Positions 47,894-57,028 of a stretch of DNA of 64,000 nt are shown in pieces (within the stretch, counting starts at the first letter, position 1; every line of letters starts with the position of its first letter). Both the position numbers and the translations under genes were made by a program. Where the stretch lies: NCBI RefSeq assembly GCF_010686655.1, contig NZ_JAAGVY010000028.1, positions 1 to 64,000 of the forward strand, written 5' to 3'. Source of the stretch: Cryomorpha ignava. Its GTDB lineage: Bacteria; Bacteroidota; Bacteroidia; Flavobacteriales_D; Cryomorphaceae. The notes under the pieces are model-generated. The model worked only from the letters and a program-made list of their open reading frames with translations. It was not told the DNA's origin and searched no databases.

Positions 47894-47901
47894 CGAAGGT
47901 A
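47894..47901 (-). promoter_or_regulatory. Candidate -7 promoter box for the M23 lipoprotein gene
   Basis: The minus strand reads TACCTTCG (TAnnTTyG), 6 bases before the start codon, implying a very short leader if used. Confidence 0.35.
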
Positions 47902-47914
47902 AAAATTGAAACCG

Positions 47915-48736
47915 TTAATTGCTGACTATTGAAATTGGATTGGCGAGATTCTTATAATCTACAAGCTCCATTTTAATGCTTCCCACCAAAACTTTGGCCT
48001 GCGCCAAAATCAAAATTTTGTTCTTATCGTCTGTAATCCAAACAGTCATGTCTTCTTCTTCTTTAAAGATACGACCTTCCTGAACCACGGGAACAAATTT
48101 TAAACATTTATATGTTCCTGATCTTACCTTCACCTCTTCTCTACCAATAAATTTAATTTGTAAGGGATACTCCTCATCATCAACAAAAGTAGGGATTGTA
48201 TAAACTTGTCCGTATTGGGCATTTGAAAAGTCAAAAGTTCGGGCGTAATAAAACGACGAGAGCATATCTTGCGAAAATGGTGGAATTTTATAGGTCTTTC
48301 CTTTATTGGTTTTTACTGCCGCTTTGTGCTGATAGAATGCGTATTCCTGTTTCTTTTCATAACCGCCTTCGCGGATGTCGCGCACAAACTGCCATGGAAA
48401 AATTCCCTGCGCGTCGAGAAAGGTCTCGTATCGATCACGAACTTTAAAAAACCAATTAAAAGCACCAAGGGTTTTTCCGGTTCCAACAATATGATACGCC
48501 GACCGACCCATATATTTTTTCCCTGCATGATTTACGGTAAGTTCAGCTTCGCCCGCATCTATAATACCATAATGCAAAACAAACTTCAGGTATTCGCCGG
48601 CTGTGAAGGCTTCGTTTTGAACAGTTGCCAACTCAATAACTGGAAGGGTATCAAGGCTTGCTACCTGAGGGGTCTTTTGCCCAAACGCTGCAAAGGTCGA
48701 AATCAACAGAATTGAAATTAAAAAGATCTTATTCAT
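47915..48736 (-). CDS. Exported DUF3108 domain protein
   Basis: This 273-residue protein has a signal peptide (MNKIFLISILLISTFAAFGQ). Its DUF3108 body opens with AFTAGEYLKFVLHYGIIDAGEAELTV and contains VRDRYETFLDAQGIFPWQFVRDIREGGY and a C-terminal VWITDDKNKILILAQAKVLVGSIKMELV. DUF3108 proteins are periplasmic or outer-membrane associated and of unknown function. The M23 lipoprotein gene lies 27 bases downstream, so an envelope-linked operon is likely. Confidence 0.88.
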   Translation of the reverse strand: MNKIFLISILLISTFAAFGQKTPQVASLDTLPVIELATVQNEAFTAGEYLKFVLHYGIIDAGEAELTVNHAGKKYMGRSAYHIVGTGKTLGAFNWFFKVRDRYETFLDAQGIFPWQFVRDIREGGYEKKQEYAFYQHKAAVKTNKGKTYKIPPFSQDMLSSFYYARTFDFSNAQYGQVYTIPTFVDDEEYPLQIKFIGREEVKVRSGTYKCLKFVPVVQEGRIFKEEEDMTVWITDDKNKILILAQAKVLVGSIKMELVDYKNLANPISIVSN

Positions 48737-48847
48737 AGTACCCTTGTTCCCAAAATCCGTTCCAAATTATAAAAACCTCTTTTATGTCAGTATTTGGCAT
48801 CGATTAAAAGACGTATTCATACCGTAGTTTATTGTGTTTCCACAAAA

Positions 48848-51800
48848 TTAAACCACAATATTTACAATTCTCTTAGGCACAACGATTACTTTTTTTGGCG
48901 ACTTTCCTTCCAAATATTTGGCAGCATCTTCTGTTTCCAGAACTGCCTTTTCTACTTCTTCTTTAGATAATTCGGTTGATAGCGACAACTTAAAACGCAT
49001 TTTTCCATTGAAAGATACCGGATAGTCAAACTCAGAATCTTTTAGCCATGCTTCATCATATTTTGGCCATGGAGCCTTGCTTATGGACGTGCTGTTCCCG
49101 AGTTTTTCCCATAGTTCCTCGGCAAAATGCGGAGCGTAAGGCGAAACCAGAATCAGCATGGTTTCAAGCACCTTTTTGTTGTTGCATTTCTCTGTAATTA
49201 GCTCGTTAACAGCTATCATGCAGGCACTTACTACTGTATTCCATGACAGCCGTTCCAAATCTTCGGTGATTTTCTTAATCGTTTTATGAAGCGTTTTCAT
49301 TGCCGCTTTTGATGCCTGACCTTCACTTACGTCAAATTCGCCTTTCTCATTGTAAAAGAGTCGCCAGAACTTCCGTAAAAAGTTGTGCACTCCGCTTATT
49401 CCCTGTGTGTCCCACGGTTTTGACTGCTCAACCGGCCCAAGAAACATTTCGTACATCCGCAAAGTATCTGCACCGTATTCCTCGCAAAGCGAATCGGGAG
49501 TAACTACGTTAAACCACCGCTTTGACATTTTTTCAATCTCGTGCCCACACTTGTACTTTTCGTTTTCATTTAAAATGAATACGGCATCTTCATAATCTAT
49601 CCGCCACTTGCGAAAAGCGGGAATATCAAGCTCATCGTTGTGCACTATACTCACATCTACGTGCAAGGCCGAAAATGTGTATTCCCAAAAGGTGTTTGAC
49701 AAATCCATTTGAAACTCCTCCGGGAGCAATTCGTGGAGCAGTGTGCCAAGACGATGCTCTACGTTGTATTTAAACTCGTTTACCTTTTGGTCTTTTTCCC
49801 AGTCGAGATATATTTCCCTGGTCACAAAGATCTCTGGAAAGCTTTTTGGCGATGGGAGATTTGGATCATCATCAAGCCCGGGAATCATATAAGAGTTAAG
49901 CTCCAAACGATAAACTATGCTCGATCTGCCCAGGATCATTCCCTGATTTACCATTTTCTTAAAAGGCTCGTCAAAAGGAATTACCCCGCGATCGCTTAAA
50001 AACTTCGTCCAGAAACGAGAGTAGAGCAAGTGACCCGTGGCGTGCTCGGCACCTCCCATATATAGATCTACGGCACCCCAGTAATCTACTTTTTCAGGAG
50101 CTACTAAAGCATTTTTGTTATTGGGATCCATATAGCGCAGAAAGTACCAGGACGATCCTGCCCATCCAGGCATTGTATTACACTCCATGGCGTCGCCCTT
50201 AAAAATCGGCCAGTCTTCGCGTCGCGCTCTTGCCAGTGGCGGCTCACCTGATTCGGTGGGCAAATATTTATCAACTTTTGGTAAGGTAAGTGGCAATTCA
50301 CTTTCGCTTAAAAGCTTGGGCTTTCCATTCTCATAGTAAACAGGAAAGGGCTCTCCCCAATAACGCTGCCGCGAAAATATAGCATCTCGCAGACGGTAAT
50401 TTGTTTTTCCGTAGCCGATACCTTTTGCTTCCAGTTCGCGAATAACTTCTTCGGTGGCCTTTTCTACAGTCATACCGCTTAGAAAACCAGAATTTTGAAG
50501 TTTTCCTGTCTTTTCGCTGTAGGCTTCTTTTGTTAATTCTATACCTTCGAAAATATTAACAACAGGCAGATCGAAAGTGCCGGCAAAATGTAAATCGCGC
50601 TGATCGCCCGATGGAACTGCCATAATTGCACCAGTGCCATAACCTGCCAAAACATAATCAGCAATCCAAACCGGAATTAAATCGCCAGAAAATGGATGTT
50701 TTGCGTAAGCGCCGGTAAAAGCACCCGTAACAGTTTTTACATCACTTTGCCGATCGCGCTCACTGCGCGCCATTGCCTGTTTTACATAGGCATTAATTTC
50801 ATCTTTATTATTGGCAGTTGTGATTTTAGCAACCAATGGATGCTCCGGAGCCAAAACCATAAAAGTAACTCCAAAAATGGTATCGGGACGGGTGGTAAAA
50901 ACCTCGATCTTATCATTGTAATTTTCTAAGGTAAAGCTTACCGAGGCGCCGCGGGATTTTCCAATCCAGTTTCTCTGAATTTCTTTTATTGAATCAGGCC
51001 AATCGAGTTTTTCTAAATCATTGATCAATCTATCCGCGTAAGCGGTAATGCGCAGGCTCCACTGTTTCATAAGGCGCTGCTCTACGGGGTGTCCGCCGCG
51101 CTCGCTTAATCCGTCTTTAATCTCGTCGTTTGCCAAGACCGTTCCCAGCTCCTCGCACCAGTTTACCCATGTATCCGAAAGAAATGCAAGACGATAATGC
51201 GCTAAGATTAGCTCGCGTTGCTCATCATTCATTACTTCCCAGTCGGTAGCTGTAAACTCACCGGCAAAATACTCGCCAAAGGCAAATTGCGATAAGTCTA
51301 AAGTTTTGTACCATTCTTTTTCAATGGCCGCATCTACAGCATAAGATCCGTTTGTTTCGAATGCTTTAACCAACGCATCTATTGACTCTGCCTTGTTGGT
51401 TTTTTCGTTGTACCAGCTATTGTACAATTGTATAAAAATCCACTGTGTCCATTTGTAGTATTCAGGGCTACTGGTACGAACCTCGCGTGACCAGTCGTAA
51501 TTAAAGCCCAGTTTTTCAAGTTGTTGACGATATCTGGAAATATTTTCTTCGGTGGTAATGGCCGGGTGCTGACCGGTTTGAATGGCATACTGTTCAGCCG
51601 GAAGGCCAAAAGAATCGTAACCCATTGGGTGCAATACATTGTAGCCTAAATGTGTTTTGTAACGCGCAATTACGTCAGAGGCAATATAACCAAGTGGATG
51701 ACCTACATGAAGGCCGGCGCCGGAGGGATAAGGAAACATGTCCAAGACATAGAATTTTTCTTTATCACCGTCTTCGGTTACTTTATATGTGCCTTCTTCG

Positions 51801-51850
51801 GCCCACTTTTTATGCCATTTGGCTTCAATTTCTCTGAAATTGTAGTTCAT
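48848..51850 (-). CDS. leuS: Leucyl-tRNA synthetase
   Basis: This 1000-residue class I synthetase has the HIGH motif in PSGAGLHVGHPLGY near 42-55 and a CP1 editing domain (TTRPDTIFGVTFMVLAPEHPL). The catalytic WAGSSWYFLRYMDP segment and the C-terminal anticodon-binding and tail domains follow. The KMSKS loop reads KMSKRWFNVVTPD, with arginine in the final position. It is longer than E. coli LeuS through an insertion before the KMSKS loop, a normal trait in this phylum. Confidence 0.97.
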   Translation of the reverse strand: MNYNFREIEAKWHKKWAEEGTYKVTEDGDKEKFYVLDMFPYPSGAGLHVGHPLGYIASDVIARYKTHLGYNVLHPMGYDSFGLPAEQYAIQTGQHPAITTEENISRYRQQLEKLGFNYDWSREVRTSSPEYYKWTQWIFIQLYNSWYNEKTNKAESIDALVKAFETNGSYAVDAAIEKEWYKTLDLSQFAFGEYFAGEFTATDWEVMNDEQRELILAHYRLAFLSDTWVNWCEELGTVLANDEIKDGLSERGGHPVEQRLMKQWSLRITAYADRLINDLEKLDWPDSIKEIQRNWIGKSRGASVSFTLENYNDKIEVFTTRPDTIFGVTFMVLAPEHPLVAKITTANNKDEINAYVKQAMARSERDRQSDVKTVTGAFTGAYAKHPFSGDLIPVWIADYVLAGYGTGAIMAVPSGDQRDLHFAGTFDLPVVNIFEGIELTKEAYSEKTGKLQNSGFLSGMTVEKATEEVIRELEAKGIGYGKTNYRLRDAIFSRQRYWGEPFPVYYENGKPKLLSESELPLTLPKVDKYLPTESGEPPLARARREDWPIFKGDAMECNTMPGWAGSSWYFLRYMDPNNKNALVAPEKVDYWGAVDLYMGGAEHATGHLLYSRFWTKFLSDRGVIPFDEPFKKMVNQGMILGRSSIVYRLELNSYMIPGLDDDPNLPSPKSFPEIFVTREIYLDWEKDQKVNEFKYNVEHRLGTLLHELLPEEFQMDLSNTFWEYTFSALHVDVSIVHNDELDIPAFRKWRIDYEDAVFILNENEKYKCGHEIEKMSKRWFNVVTPDSLCEEYGADTLRMYEMFLGPVEQSKPWDTQGISGVHNFLRKFWRLFYNEKGEFDVSEGQASKAAMKTLHKTIKKITEDLERLSWNTVVSACMIAVNELITEKCNNKKVLETMLILVSPYAPHFAEELWEKLGNSTSISKAPWPKYDEAWLKDSEFDYPVSFNGKMRFKLSLSTELSKEEVEKAVLETEDAAKYLEGKSPKKVIVVPKRIVNIVV

Positions 51851-51869
51851 TCTGATCGTTTTGAAGCCG

Positions 51870-51877
51870 CAAAGTTA
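51870..51877 (-). promoter_or_regulatory. Candidate -7 promoter box for leuS
   Basis: The minus strand reads TAACTTTG, an exact TAnnTTTG match, 19 bases upstream of the leuS start, in the 122-base gap divergent with ftsX. Confidence 0.5.
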
Positions 51878-51972
51878 CCTTTTTCAATGTTCATACCAGA
51901 TAATCTATTCGCTGAAAGGTTTTCAAAACTTATTCCATCAACGCTTAATTATTTCTAATTTAGCCGCAAAAT

Positions 51973-52848
51973 ATGGCAGCAAGTCCCGACAAATACGCGA
52001 GAAAACGAGCGCGATCAAGCGCAATATCAACGGTAATAGGCATTTCGTTGGTGCTTTTTATGCTCGGCATATTAAGTGTTTTGGTGTTGAATGCCAGGAA
52101 ATTATCAGATACAGTTAAGGAAAACATCCAGATTCAGGTTTTTCTTGATGAAGATGTAAAAGAGGCCGATGTAATCAGATTAAAAAAAGAAATAGACGCT
52201 GAAACTTTTACCCGCAGCACAACTTATGTGAGCAAAGAAGAGGCTGCAAAACAATTAACTGAAGACCTGGGCGAAGATTTTATTTCGTTTTTGGGCTATA
52301 ATCCACTGCAGGCAGCGATAGATTTGCGCCTAAATGCCGATTATGCTCATCCCGACAGTATAGAGAATATTGTGGAGGGAATAGAAAATCGCGAGGCTGT
52401 GGCCGAAGTGGTTTACAGCCCAAATCTGATTAAGCAAATTAACCAGAATGTGAATAAGATCGGGTTGGTGCTTTTGGGATTTAGCGCGCTTTTGCTTCTT
52501 ATTGCAATTGCTTTAATTAACAATACAATTCGCTTAACCATTTACTCTAAGCGGTTTATAATTAGAAGTATGCAGCTCGTTGGAGCCACACGCGGGTTTA
52601 TTCAACGGCCGTTTATCTTTGCAGGTATTATGCAGGGATTGTACGCCAGTTTCATCGCAATACTTTTAATTCTTGGCGTTCTTTACGCTGTGCGAATGGA
52701 AATTCCCGAGTTTTTTGAGTTCACCGACATTTTAATGTTTGTTAAACTTTTTGGACTTGTAGCTCTTCTTGGTATCATTATATCCGGATTATCAACTTTA
52801 TTTGCAGTGCGCCGTTATTTGAGAATGGATGCGCGTAAAATTTACTAA
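51973..52848 (+). CDS. ftsX: Cell division protein FtsX
   Basis: This 291-residue permease-like partner of FtsE has four membrane helices (about 20-40, 160-182, 215-240 and 255-278). The large periplasmic loop between helices 1 and 2 contains the IQVFLDEDVKEADV start. It regulates murein hydrolases at the septum. ftsE is not adjacent, which is usual here. It heads the run ftsX-DUF3098-uppP-truB. Confidence 0.93.
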   Translation: MAASPDKYARKRARSSAISTVIGISLVLFMLGILSVLVLNARKLSDTVKENIQIQVFLDEDVKEADVIRLKKEIDAETFTRSTTYVSKEEAAKQLTEDLGEDFISFLGYNPLQAAIDLRLNADYAHPDSIENIVEGIENREAVAEVVYSPNLIKQINQNVNKIGLVLLGFSALLLLIAIALINNTIRLTIYSKRFIIRSMQLVGATRGFIQRPFIFAGIMQGLYASFIAILLILGVLYAVRMEIPEFFEFTDILMFVKLFGLVALLGIIISGLSTLFAVRRYLRMDARKIY

Positions 52849-52857
52849 TAGAAAGCC

Positions 52858-53130
52858 ATGTCAACATTAGATCAAAAATCACCCGATACGCCAAAAGAAG
52901 AAACTTTTGCTTTGAGCAAAGGCAATTATAAGTTTATGATTATTGGAATAGCAGTCGTTATCATCGGTTTTCTTTTAATGTTGGGCGGAGGGAGTGAGGA
53001 CCCAATGGTTTTTAATGAAGAGATATTTAGCTTTAGAAGAATAACCCTCGCACCAATTGTTTCGCTTATTGGCTACGGGATTATTTTTTATGCGATTCTT
53101 CATAAAGAACGAAAATCTTCTGCAGCCTAA
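52858..53130 (+). CDS. DUF3098 family membrane protein
   Basis: This 90-residue protein has two membrane helices (about 26-42 and 64-82). FALSKGNYKFMIIGIAVVIIGFLLMLGGGSEDP and the following FSFRRITLAPIVSLIGY are the DUF3098 hallmark. It is found in Bacteroidota between ftsX and uppP. The function is unknown, with a role in envelope biogenesis suggested by context only. Confidence 0.9.
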   Translation: MSTLDQKSPDTPKEETFALSKGNYKFMIIGIAVVIIGFLLMLGGGSEDPMVFNEEIFSFRRITLAPIVSLIGYGIIFYAILHKERKSSAA

Positions 53131-53136
53131 TTCAAA

Positions 53137-53937
53137 ATGAGTATTTTAGAAGCAATTATCCTTGGAATTATTCAGGGACTGACCGAGTTTTTGCCGGTAA
53201 GTAGCAGCGGACACCTCGAACTTGCGAAAGTTATATTCGGTCAGGAAGGAATAGCCGAGGAGAGTATGCTTTTCACCATTGTGCTTCACGGTGCTACTGC
53301 ACTAAGTACAGTTGTGGTTTTCAGAAATGAAATAGCAGATATTTTCAAAGGACTTTTCAAGTTTGAATGGAATGCCGAGACCAAGTTTGCGGCGTTTATT
53401 CTGGTCAGCATGATTCCGGTTTTTATCATCGGTATGCTTTTTAGAAAGGAAATAGAATCGCTCTTTACAGGAAATATAATTTTGGTTGGAGCGGCTTTGA
53501 TTTTCACAGCGATTCTTCTTTATAGTACTACGCGTATTCCTATTCAGAAAGATGGAAAACTCACCTTTAAGCGGGCATTGCTTATCGGTGTTGCTCAGGC
53601 TGTAGCTGTTTTGCCGGGTGTTTCCAGATCTGGATCTACCATTTCTGTTGCGCTACTGGCAGGGGTAAGCCGCGAGAGGGCCGCAAAATTTTCGTTTCTT
53701 ATGGTATTGCCCGTTATTTTTGGCGCCATGATACTCGATTTTAAAGATTTTATCGAGGTACAGCCCGATAGATCAATTGACAATTACAGCCTGCTTGCGG
53801 GTTTTGTTGCCGCCTTTATTGCCGGACTTTTTGCCTGTAGCTGGATGATTAAAATTGTAAAACGCTCTAAGCTCGATTACTTTGCCTATTACTGTTTTGC
53901 AATAGGTCTTATTGCCTTGATTTACGGAATATTATAA
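53137..53937 (+). CDS. uppP: Undecaprenyl-diphosphatase
   Basis: This 266-residue integral membrane phosphatase of the BacA/UppP family recycles undecaprenyl pyrophosphate, the lipid carrier of wall synthesis. The two signature segments are GLTEFLPVSSSGHLEL at 15-30 with the catalytic Glu and Ser, and GVSRSGSTI near 160-168. It follows the DUF3098 gene by six bases. Confidence 0.96.
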   Translation: MSILEAIILGIIQGLTEFLPVSSSGHLELAKVIFGQEGIAEESMLFTIVLHGATALSTVVVFRNEIADIFKGLFKFEWNAETKFAAFILVSMIPVFIIGMLFRKEIESLFTGNIILVGAALIFTAILLYSTTRIPIQKDGKLTFKRALLIGVAQAVAVLPGVSRSGSTISVALLAGVSRERAAKFSFLMVLPVIFGAMILDFKDFIEVQPDRSIDNYSLLAGFVAAFIAGLFACSWMIKIVKRSKLDYFAYYCFAIGLIALIYGIL

Positions 53938-53942
53938 AGCAT

Positions 53943-54662
53943 TTGAAAAAAGATTACGCCCAATTATCTGCCGAAGACTTTCTGGAAGGACAGCTTCTTT
54001 TAATCGATAAACCTCTGGAATGGACATCTTTTGATGCCGTAAAAAAAATCAGGTATTCCATTCGTAAAAAGTTTAACTTAAAGAAGATAAAAGTAGGCCA
54101 CGCCGGTACGCTCGATCCCTTGGCTACGGGATTATTAATTATTTGTACAGGACGGTTTACCAAGAAAATTACGGAGCTCACTCTCGAAGAGAAATCCTAC
54201 TCAGGAACTTTTACCATTGGAGCTACAACAGCCTCATACGACCTGGAAAGTGAGGTAGAAAATAAAACTTCTACAGATCATATTACTACTCAAGATGTAG
54301 AAGCTGCTGTGGCAGAACTCACCGGAAAACAGGAGCAGGTGCCGCCCATTTTTTCGGCAAAGAAAGTGGATGGAAAGCGGGCTTACGAGTCGGCGAGAAA
54401 AGGAGAAGAGGTTATCCTTAAAGCAAATACGGTCGAAATTAAAACTTTTGACGTGGATTGCAGTGAACTTCCATTGGTTCGGTTTTCGATTATTTGCTCA
54501 AAAGGCACTTATATCCGATCTATTGCACGCGATTTGGGTGAAAAGCTAAAAACGGGAGCTTATTTATCTGAATTGAGGCGAGATGCAATTGGTCATTTCA
54601 ATCTGGATAATGCAATAGATCCTATTGCCTTTCAGGAGCTTTTAGAAGGAGAAAAAGGATAA
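53943..54662 (+). CDS. truB: tRNA pseudouridine-55 synthase
   Basis: This 239-residue enzyme makes pseudouridine 55 in the tRNA T loop. Motif I reads KVGHAGTLDPLATG near 51-64 with the catalytic Asp; KSYSGTFTIGATTASYDLESE and CSKGTYIRSIARDLG are also present. It starts with TTG, five bases after uppP stops, so it is part of the same operon. Confidence 0.95.
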   Translation: MKKDYAQLSAEDFLEGQLLLIDKPLEWTSFDAVKKIRYSIRKKFNLKKIKVGHAGTLDPLATGLLIICTGRFTKKITELTLEEKSYSGTFTIGATTASYDLESEVENKTSTDHITTQDVEAAVAELTGKQEQVPPIFSAKKVDGKRAYESARKGEEVILKANTVEIKTFDVDCSELPLVRFSIICSKGTYIRSIARDLGEKLKTGAYLSELRRDAIGHFNLDNAIDPIAFQELLEGEKG

Positions 54663-54698
54663 GATAATTCTTGTCTGTCAATTCTAAAACATATTAAC

Positions 54699-54706
54699 TA
54701 CATTTG
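54699..54706 (+). promoter_or_regulatory. Candidate -7 promoter box for queA
   Basis: TACATTTG matches TAnnTTTG and lies 34 bases before the queA start. A TTG at 54671 is too far upstream for the usual -33 spacing. Confidence 0.45.
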
Positions 54707-54740
54707 CACCCGCTTTTTGGACACTAAAAACACGCCTTGA

Positions 54741-55790
54741 ATGAAGCTTTCGAAGTTTAAATTCAATTTACCACCAGAATTAATTGCAAAATATCCGGCC
54801 AATAACCGCGATGAGAGCAGAATGATGGTGCTACACCGCAAAACCGGTAAGATAGAACACAAAACATTTAAAGACATCATAAATTACTTTGATGACAAGG
54901 ATACTTTTGTGATGAATAATACCAAGGTTTTCCCTGCCCGCCTTTATGGAAATAAAGAAAAAACAGGTGCTAAAATCGAGGTATTTCTACTTCGTGAGCT
55001 CAACCGCGAAAGCCTTTTATGGGATGTTTTAGTTGATCCGGCTCGAAAAATCAGAATTGGTAACAAACTTTACTTTGGTGAAAACGATGATCTCGTAGCA
55101 GAAGTAATAGACAATACTACTTCCCGTGGGCGAACCCTCCGTTTCCTTTTTGACGGTGAGTACGAAGACTTCAAAAAAACGATTACCCGATTGGGCGAAA
55201 CCCCAATACCCAAATATATTGACCGAAAGGTAGAAGCGATTGATGACGAACGTTTTCAAACGATTTTTGCCAAAGAAGAAGGTGCGGTAGCAGTTCCTAC
55301 TGCCGGACTACACTTTAGCCGCGAGCTGATGAAGCGCCTTGAGCTTAAGGGAGTTAGTTTTTCAGAAGTAACCCTCCATATCGGTTTGGGAACTTTCAGA
55401 CCTGTTGAGGTAGAAGACCTTACAAAGCATAAAATGGACAGCGAGCAGATGGAAATTAAAGATGCTGCTGCCAAAATTGTAAACCGAACCAAAGATGCCA
55501 AAGGTAAGGTATGTGTGGTGGGCACTACGGCTATGCGTGCGGTAGAGACATCAGTTTCTACAGATGGTCGCCTAAAACCTTATGCAGGATGGACAAATAA
55601 ATTCATTTTTCCTCCTTACGATTTTGAAATTGCAGATGCCATGGTTTCAAACTTTCACATGCCCGAGAGCACTTTGCTTATGCAAGTTGCGGCATTTGGC
55701 GGTTACGATCATGTTATAAAAGCCTATAAAGAAGCCATTAAAGAAAAATACCGCTTTTTGGCCTATGGCGATGCAATGCTCATCATCTAG
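54741..55790 (+). CDS. queA: S-adenosylmethionine:tRNA ribosyltransferase-isomerase
   Basis: This 349-residue enzyme of queuosine synthesis moves the ribosyl part of SAM to preQ1 in tRNA. Typical segments are [28 protein letters not shown] at the start, [13 protein letters not shown] near 176-188 and [20 protein letters not shown] near 305-324. The TAG stop is followed by, and overlaps, the left end of a palindromic repeat. Confidence 0.96.
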   Translation: MKLSKFKFNLPPELIAKYPANNRDESRMMVLHRKTGKIEHKTFKDIINYFDDKDTFVMNNTKVFPARLYGNKEKTGAKIEVFLLRELNRESLLWDVLVDPARKIRIGNKLYFGENDDLVAEVIDNTTSRGRTLRFLFDGEYEDFKKTITRLGETPIPKYIDRKVEAIDDERFQTIFAKEEGAVAVPTAGLHFSRELMKRLELKGVSFSEVTLHIGLGTFRPVEVEDLTKHKMDSEQMEIKDAAAKIVNRTKDAKGKVCVVGTTAMRAVETSVSTDGRLKPYAGWTNKFIFPPYDFEIADAMVSNFHMPESTLLMQVAAFGGYDHVIKAYKEAIKEKYRFLAYGDAMLII

Positions 55791-55913
55791 TGTCTGTCCA
55801 TAAAGCCCGCTATCTGCGTTGCACTTGTCTTGAAAACAGTCATTGACAAAGTTCAATTCCTTGGTATTCAAAACTACGTGCGCCTTGCTATCGAACTTTC
55901 TGACCTAGACACT
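55789..55913. repeat. MITE-like palindromic repeat of about 125 bp
   Basis: The element begins AGTGTCT inside the queA stop and ends AGACACT. The outer 35 or so bases at each end are imperfect inverted repeats of one another: matched blocks include AGTGTCT, AAAG, a TA-C core and GC-CAC. The left end resembles the sequence that starts in the atpZ stop at 9549. No coding capacity is evident. It sits between queA and ispD without disrupting either. Confidence 0.6.
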
Positions 55914-55939
55914 TCAATATATCGATATACACTATCTAA

Positions 55940-56623
55940 ATGCCAAAAAGAGCAGTAATCATAGTGGCGGGTGGCACTGGCACCCGCATGAACTCTAAGA
56001 TTGCCAAGCAGTTTTTGCCTCTTGCCGGTAAGCCTGTCATTTTTCACACATTTGAAGCTTTTGCGCGTTTCGATTCCGAGATGCAATTTATTCTAGTGCT
56101 TTTTCCGGGCCTGATAGATCAATGGGAAGAGCTGACAAAAACGCATAATTTTAAGCTTAACCATACTGTAGTACTCGGCGGAGAAGAGCGTTTCCACTCG
56201 GTGCGAAACGGCCTTGAAGCGCTAGCTCCCGATGTTGAGATTGTTGCCATACACGATGCAGTTCGCCCGCTGGTTTCGCAAAGCACGATTTCAAAATGCA
56301 TGGAAGCCGCAGAAAAATTCGGTGCTGCCATTCCCGTACTTCCGGTGATAGACAGCATTAGAAAGATAAAAGGCAGCACCAGCATTCCCATACCGCGCCA
56401 CGAGCTGGTGGCTGTGCAAACGCCCCAGTGTTTTAAAACAGATCTTATTAAAAAGGCATATCAGGCCAGTTACAATATTGCGTTTACTGATGATGCTTCG
56501 GTTGCGGCTTCCGCCAATTTTGCCGTAGAACTTGTAGAAGGAAACCGCACCAATCTCAAAATTACTACCAGCGAAGATTTGGCTATTGCCGAAGCGCTTC
56601 TTGCTTACGGAAAGGAGAAGTGA
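55940..56623 (+). CDS. ispD: 2-C-methyl-D-erythritol 4-phosphate cytidylyltransferase
   Basis: This 227-residue MEP-pathway enzyme transfers CMP from CTP to MEP. It has the glycine-rich nucleotide loop VAGGTGTRMNSKIAKQF near 10-26, GGEERFHSVRNGL near 85-97, VAIHDAVRPLVS with the metal-binding Asp near 107-118, and VQTPQCFKTDLIKKAY near 157-172. It complements ispG at 40.5 kb. Confidence 0.95.
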   Translation: MPKRAVIIVAGGTGTRMNSKIAKQFLPLAGKPVIFHTFEAFARFDSEMQFILVLFPGLIDQWEELTKTHNFKLNHTVVLGGEERFHSVRNGLEALAPDVEIVAIHDAVRPLVSQSTISKCMEAAEKFGAAIPVLPVIDSIRKIKGSTSIPIPRHELVAVQTPQCFKTDLIKKAYQASYNIAFTDDASVAASANFAVELVEGNRTNLKITTSEDLAIAEALLAYGKEK

Positions 56624-56678
56624 TTTTCCTCAATTTAGCTTTCCTTCTCATTTTGTAATAAAATTAAGTTGTTAGCAA

Positions 56679-56711
56679 GACCTCAAAGGTATTTTTTTCT
56701 CCTTTGAGGTC
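56679..56711 (+). terminator. 11-bp perfect stem-loop after ispD
   Basis: GACCTCAAAGG (56679-56689) pairs perfectly with CCTTTGAGGTC (56701-56711) around an 11-base T-rich loop. It lies 56 bases after the ispD stop. There is no T-run after the stem, so termination could be factor-dependent, or this may be an RNA processing signal. Confidence 0.5.
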
Positions 56712-56771
56712 TATATGGAACTCTAAAAGTAGCAGGAAAGCTTGTCTCAACCTCCTTCGCGCCAAATTAAA

Positions 56772-56795
56772 GACCCCATCCGCACGGATCGGGTC
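56772..56795. terminator. GC-rich stem-loop with one mismatch
   Basis: GACCCCATCCG (56772-56782) pairs with CGGATCGGGTC (56785-56795) apart from one C-C opposition. The left arm is C-rich and the right arm G-rich, like the last hairpin of the duplicated RNA elements further on. The other conserved blocks of those elements are absent. Confidence 0.45.
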
Positions 56796-57028
56796 TGGGC
56801 CAATCATTATTGGTTAACATTTAGTCGTTGGCAACGAATCCCTCTTTCAAAAACTAACTTATGTTCCGATGACCATATTTCACTTTGTCCTTAAAAAGCT
56901 CTTGTATCCATCGAATAAAAAAGAGTTGAACTGAACCCTAATTTCAGAAGTAAAAAGCATATGGAAGCTAACCTTCCACTCCTTTTCTACGTACTCAATC
57001 AATTAACTGAACATCAAAAAGAACGCCC

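Larger units (their letters stand above)
56624..57028. other. Non-coding gap of 405 bases with two strong hairpins
   Basis: The gap lies between ispD and the receptor-phosphatase gene. It contains the stem-loops described separately at 56679-56711 and 56772-56795, plus a small CCAAT-CATT-ATTGG hairpin at 56800-56813. The remaining 200 bases before the next gene show no reading frame and no clear TAnnTTTG box. Confidence 0.6.

Noticed and set aside
56740-56830. Possible third copy of the structured RNA element: a C/G-rich hairpin, and on the minus strand an AAGGAGGTTGA sequence nearby
   Set aside because: The 29-base core, poly-C tract, second hairpin and ATG after the SD-like sequence are all absent, and the orientation would be opposite. 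I treat the hairpins as ordinary terminator-like structures.
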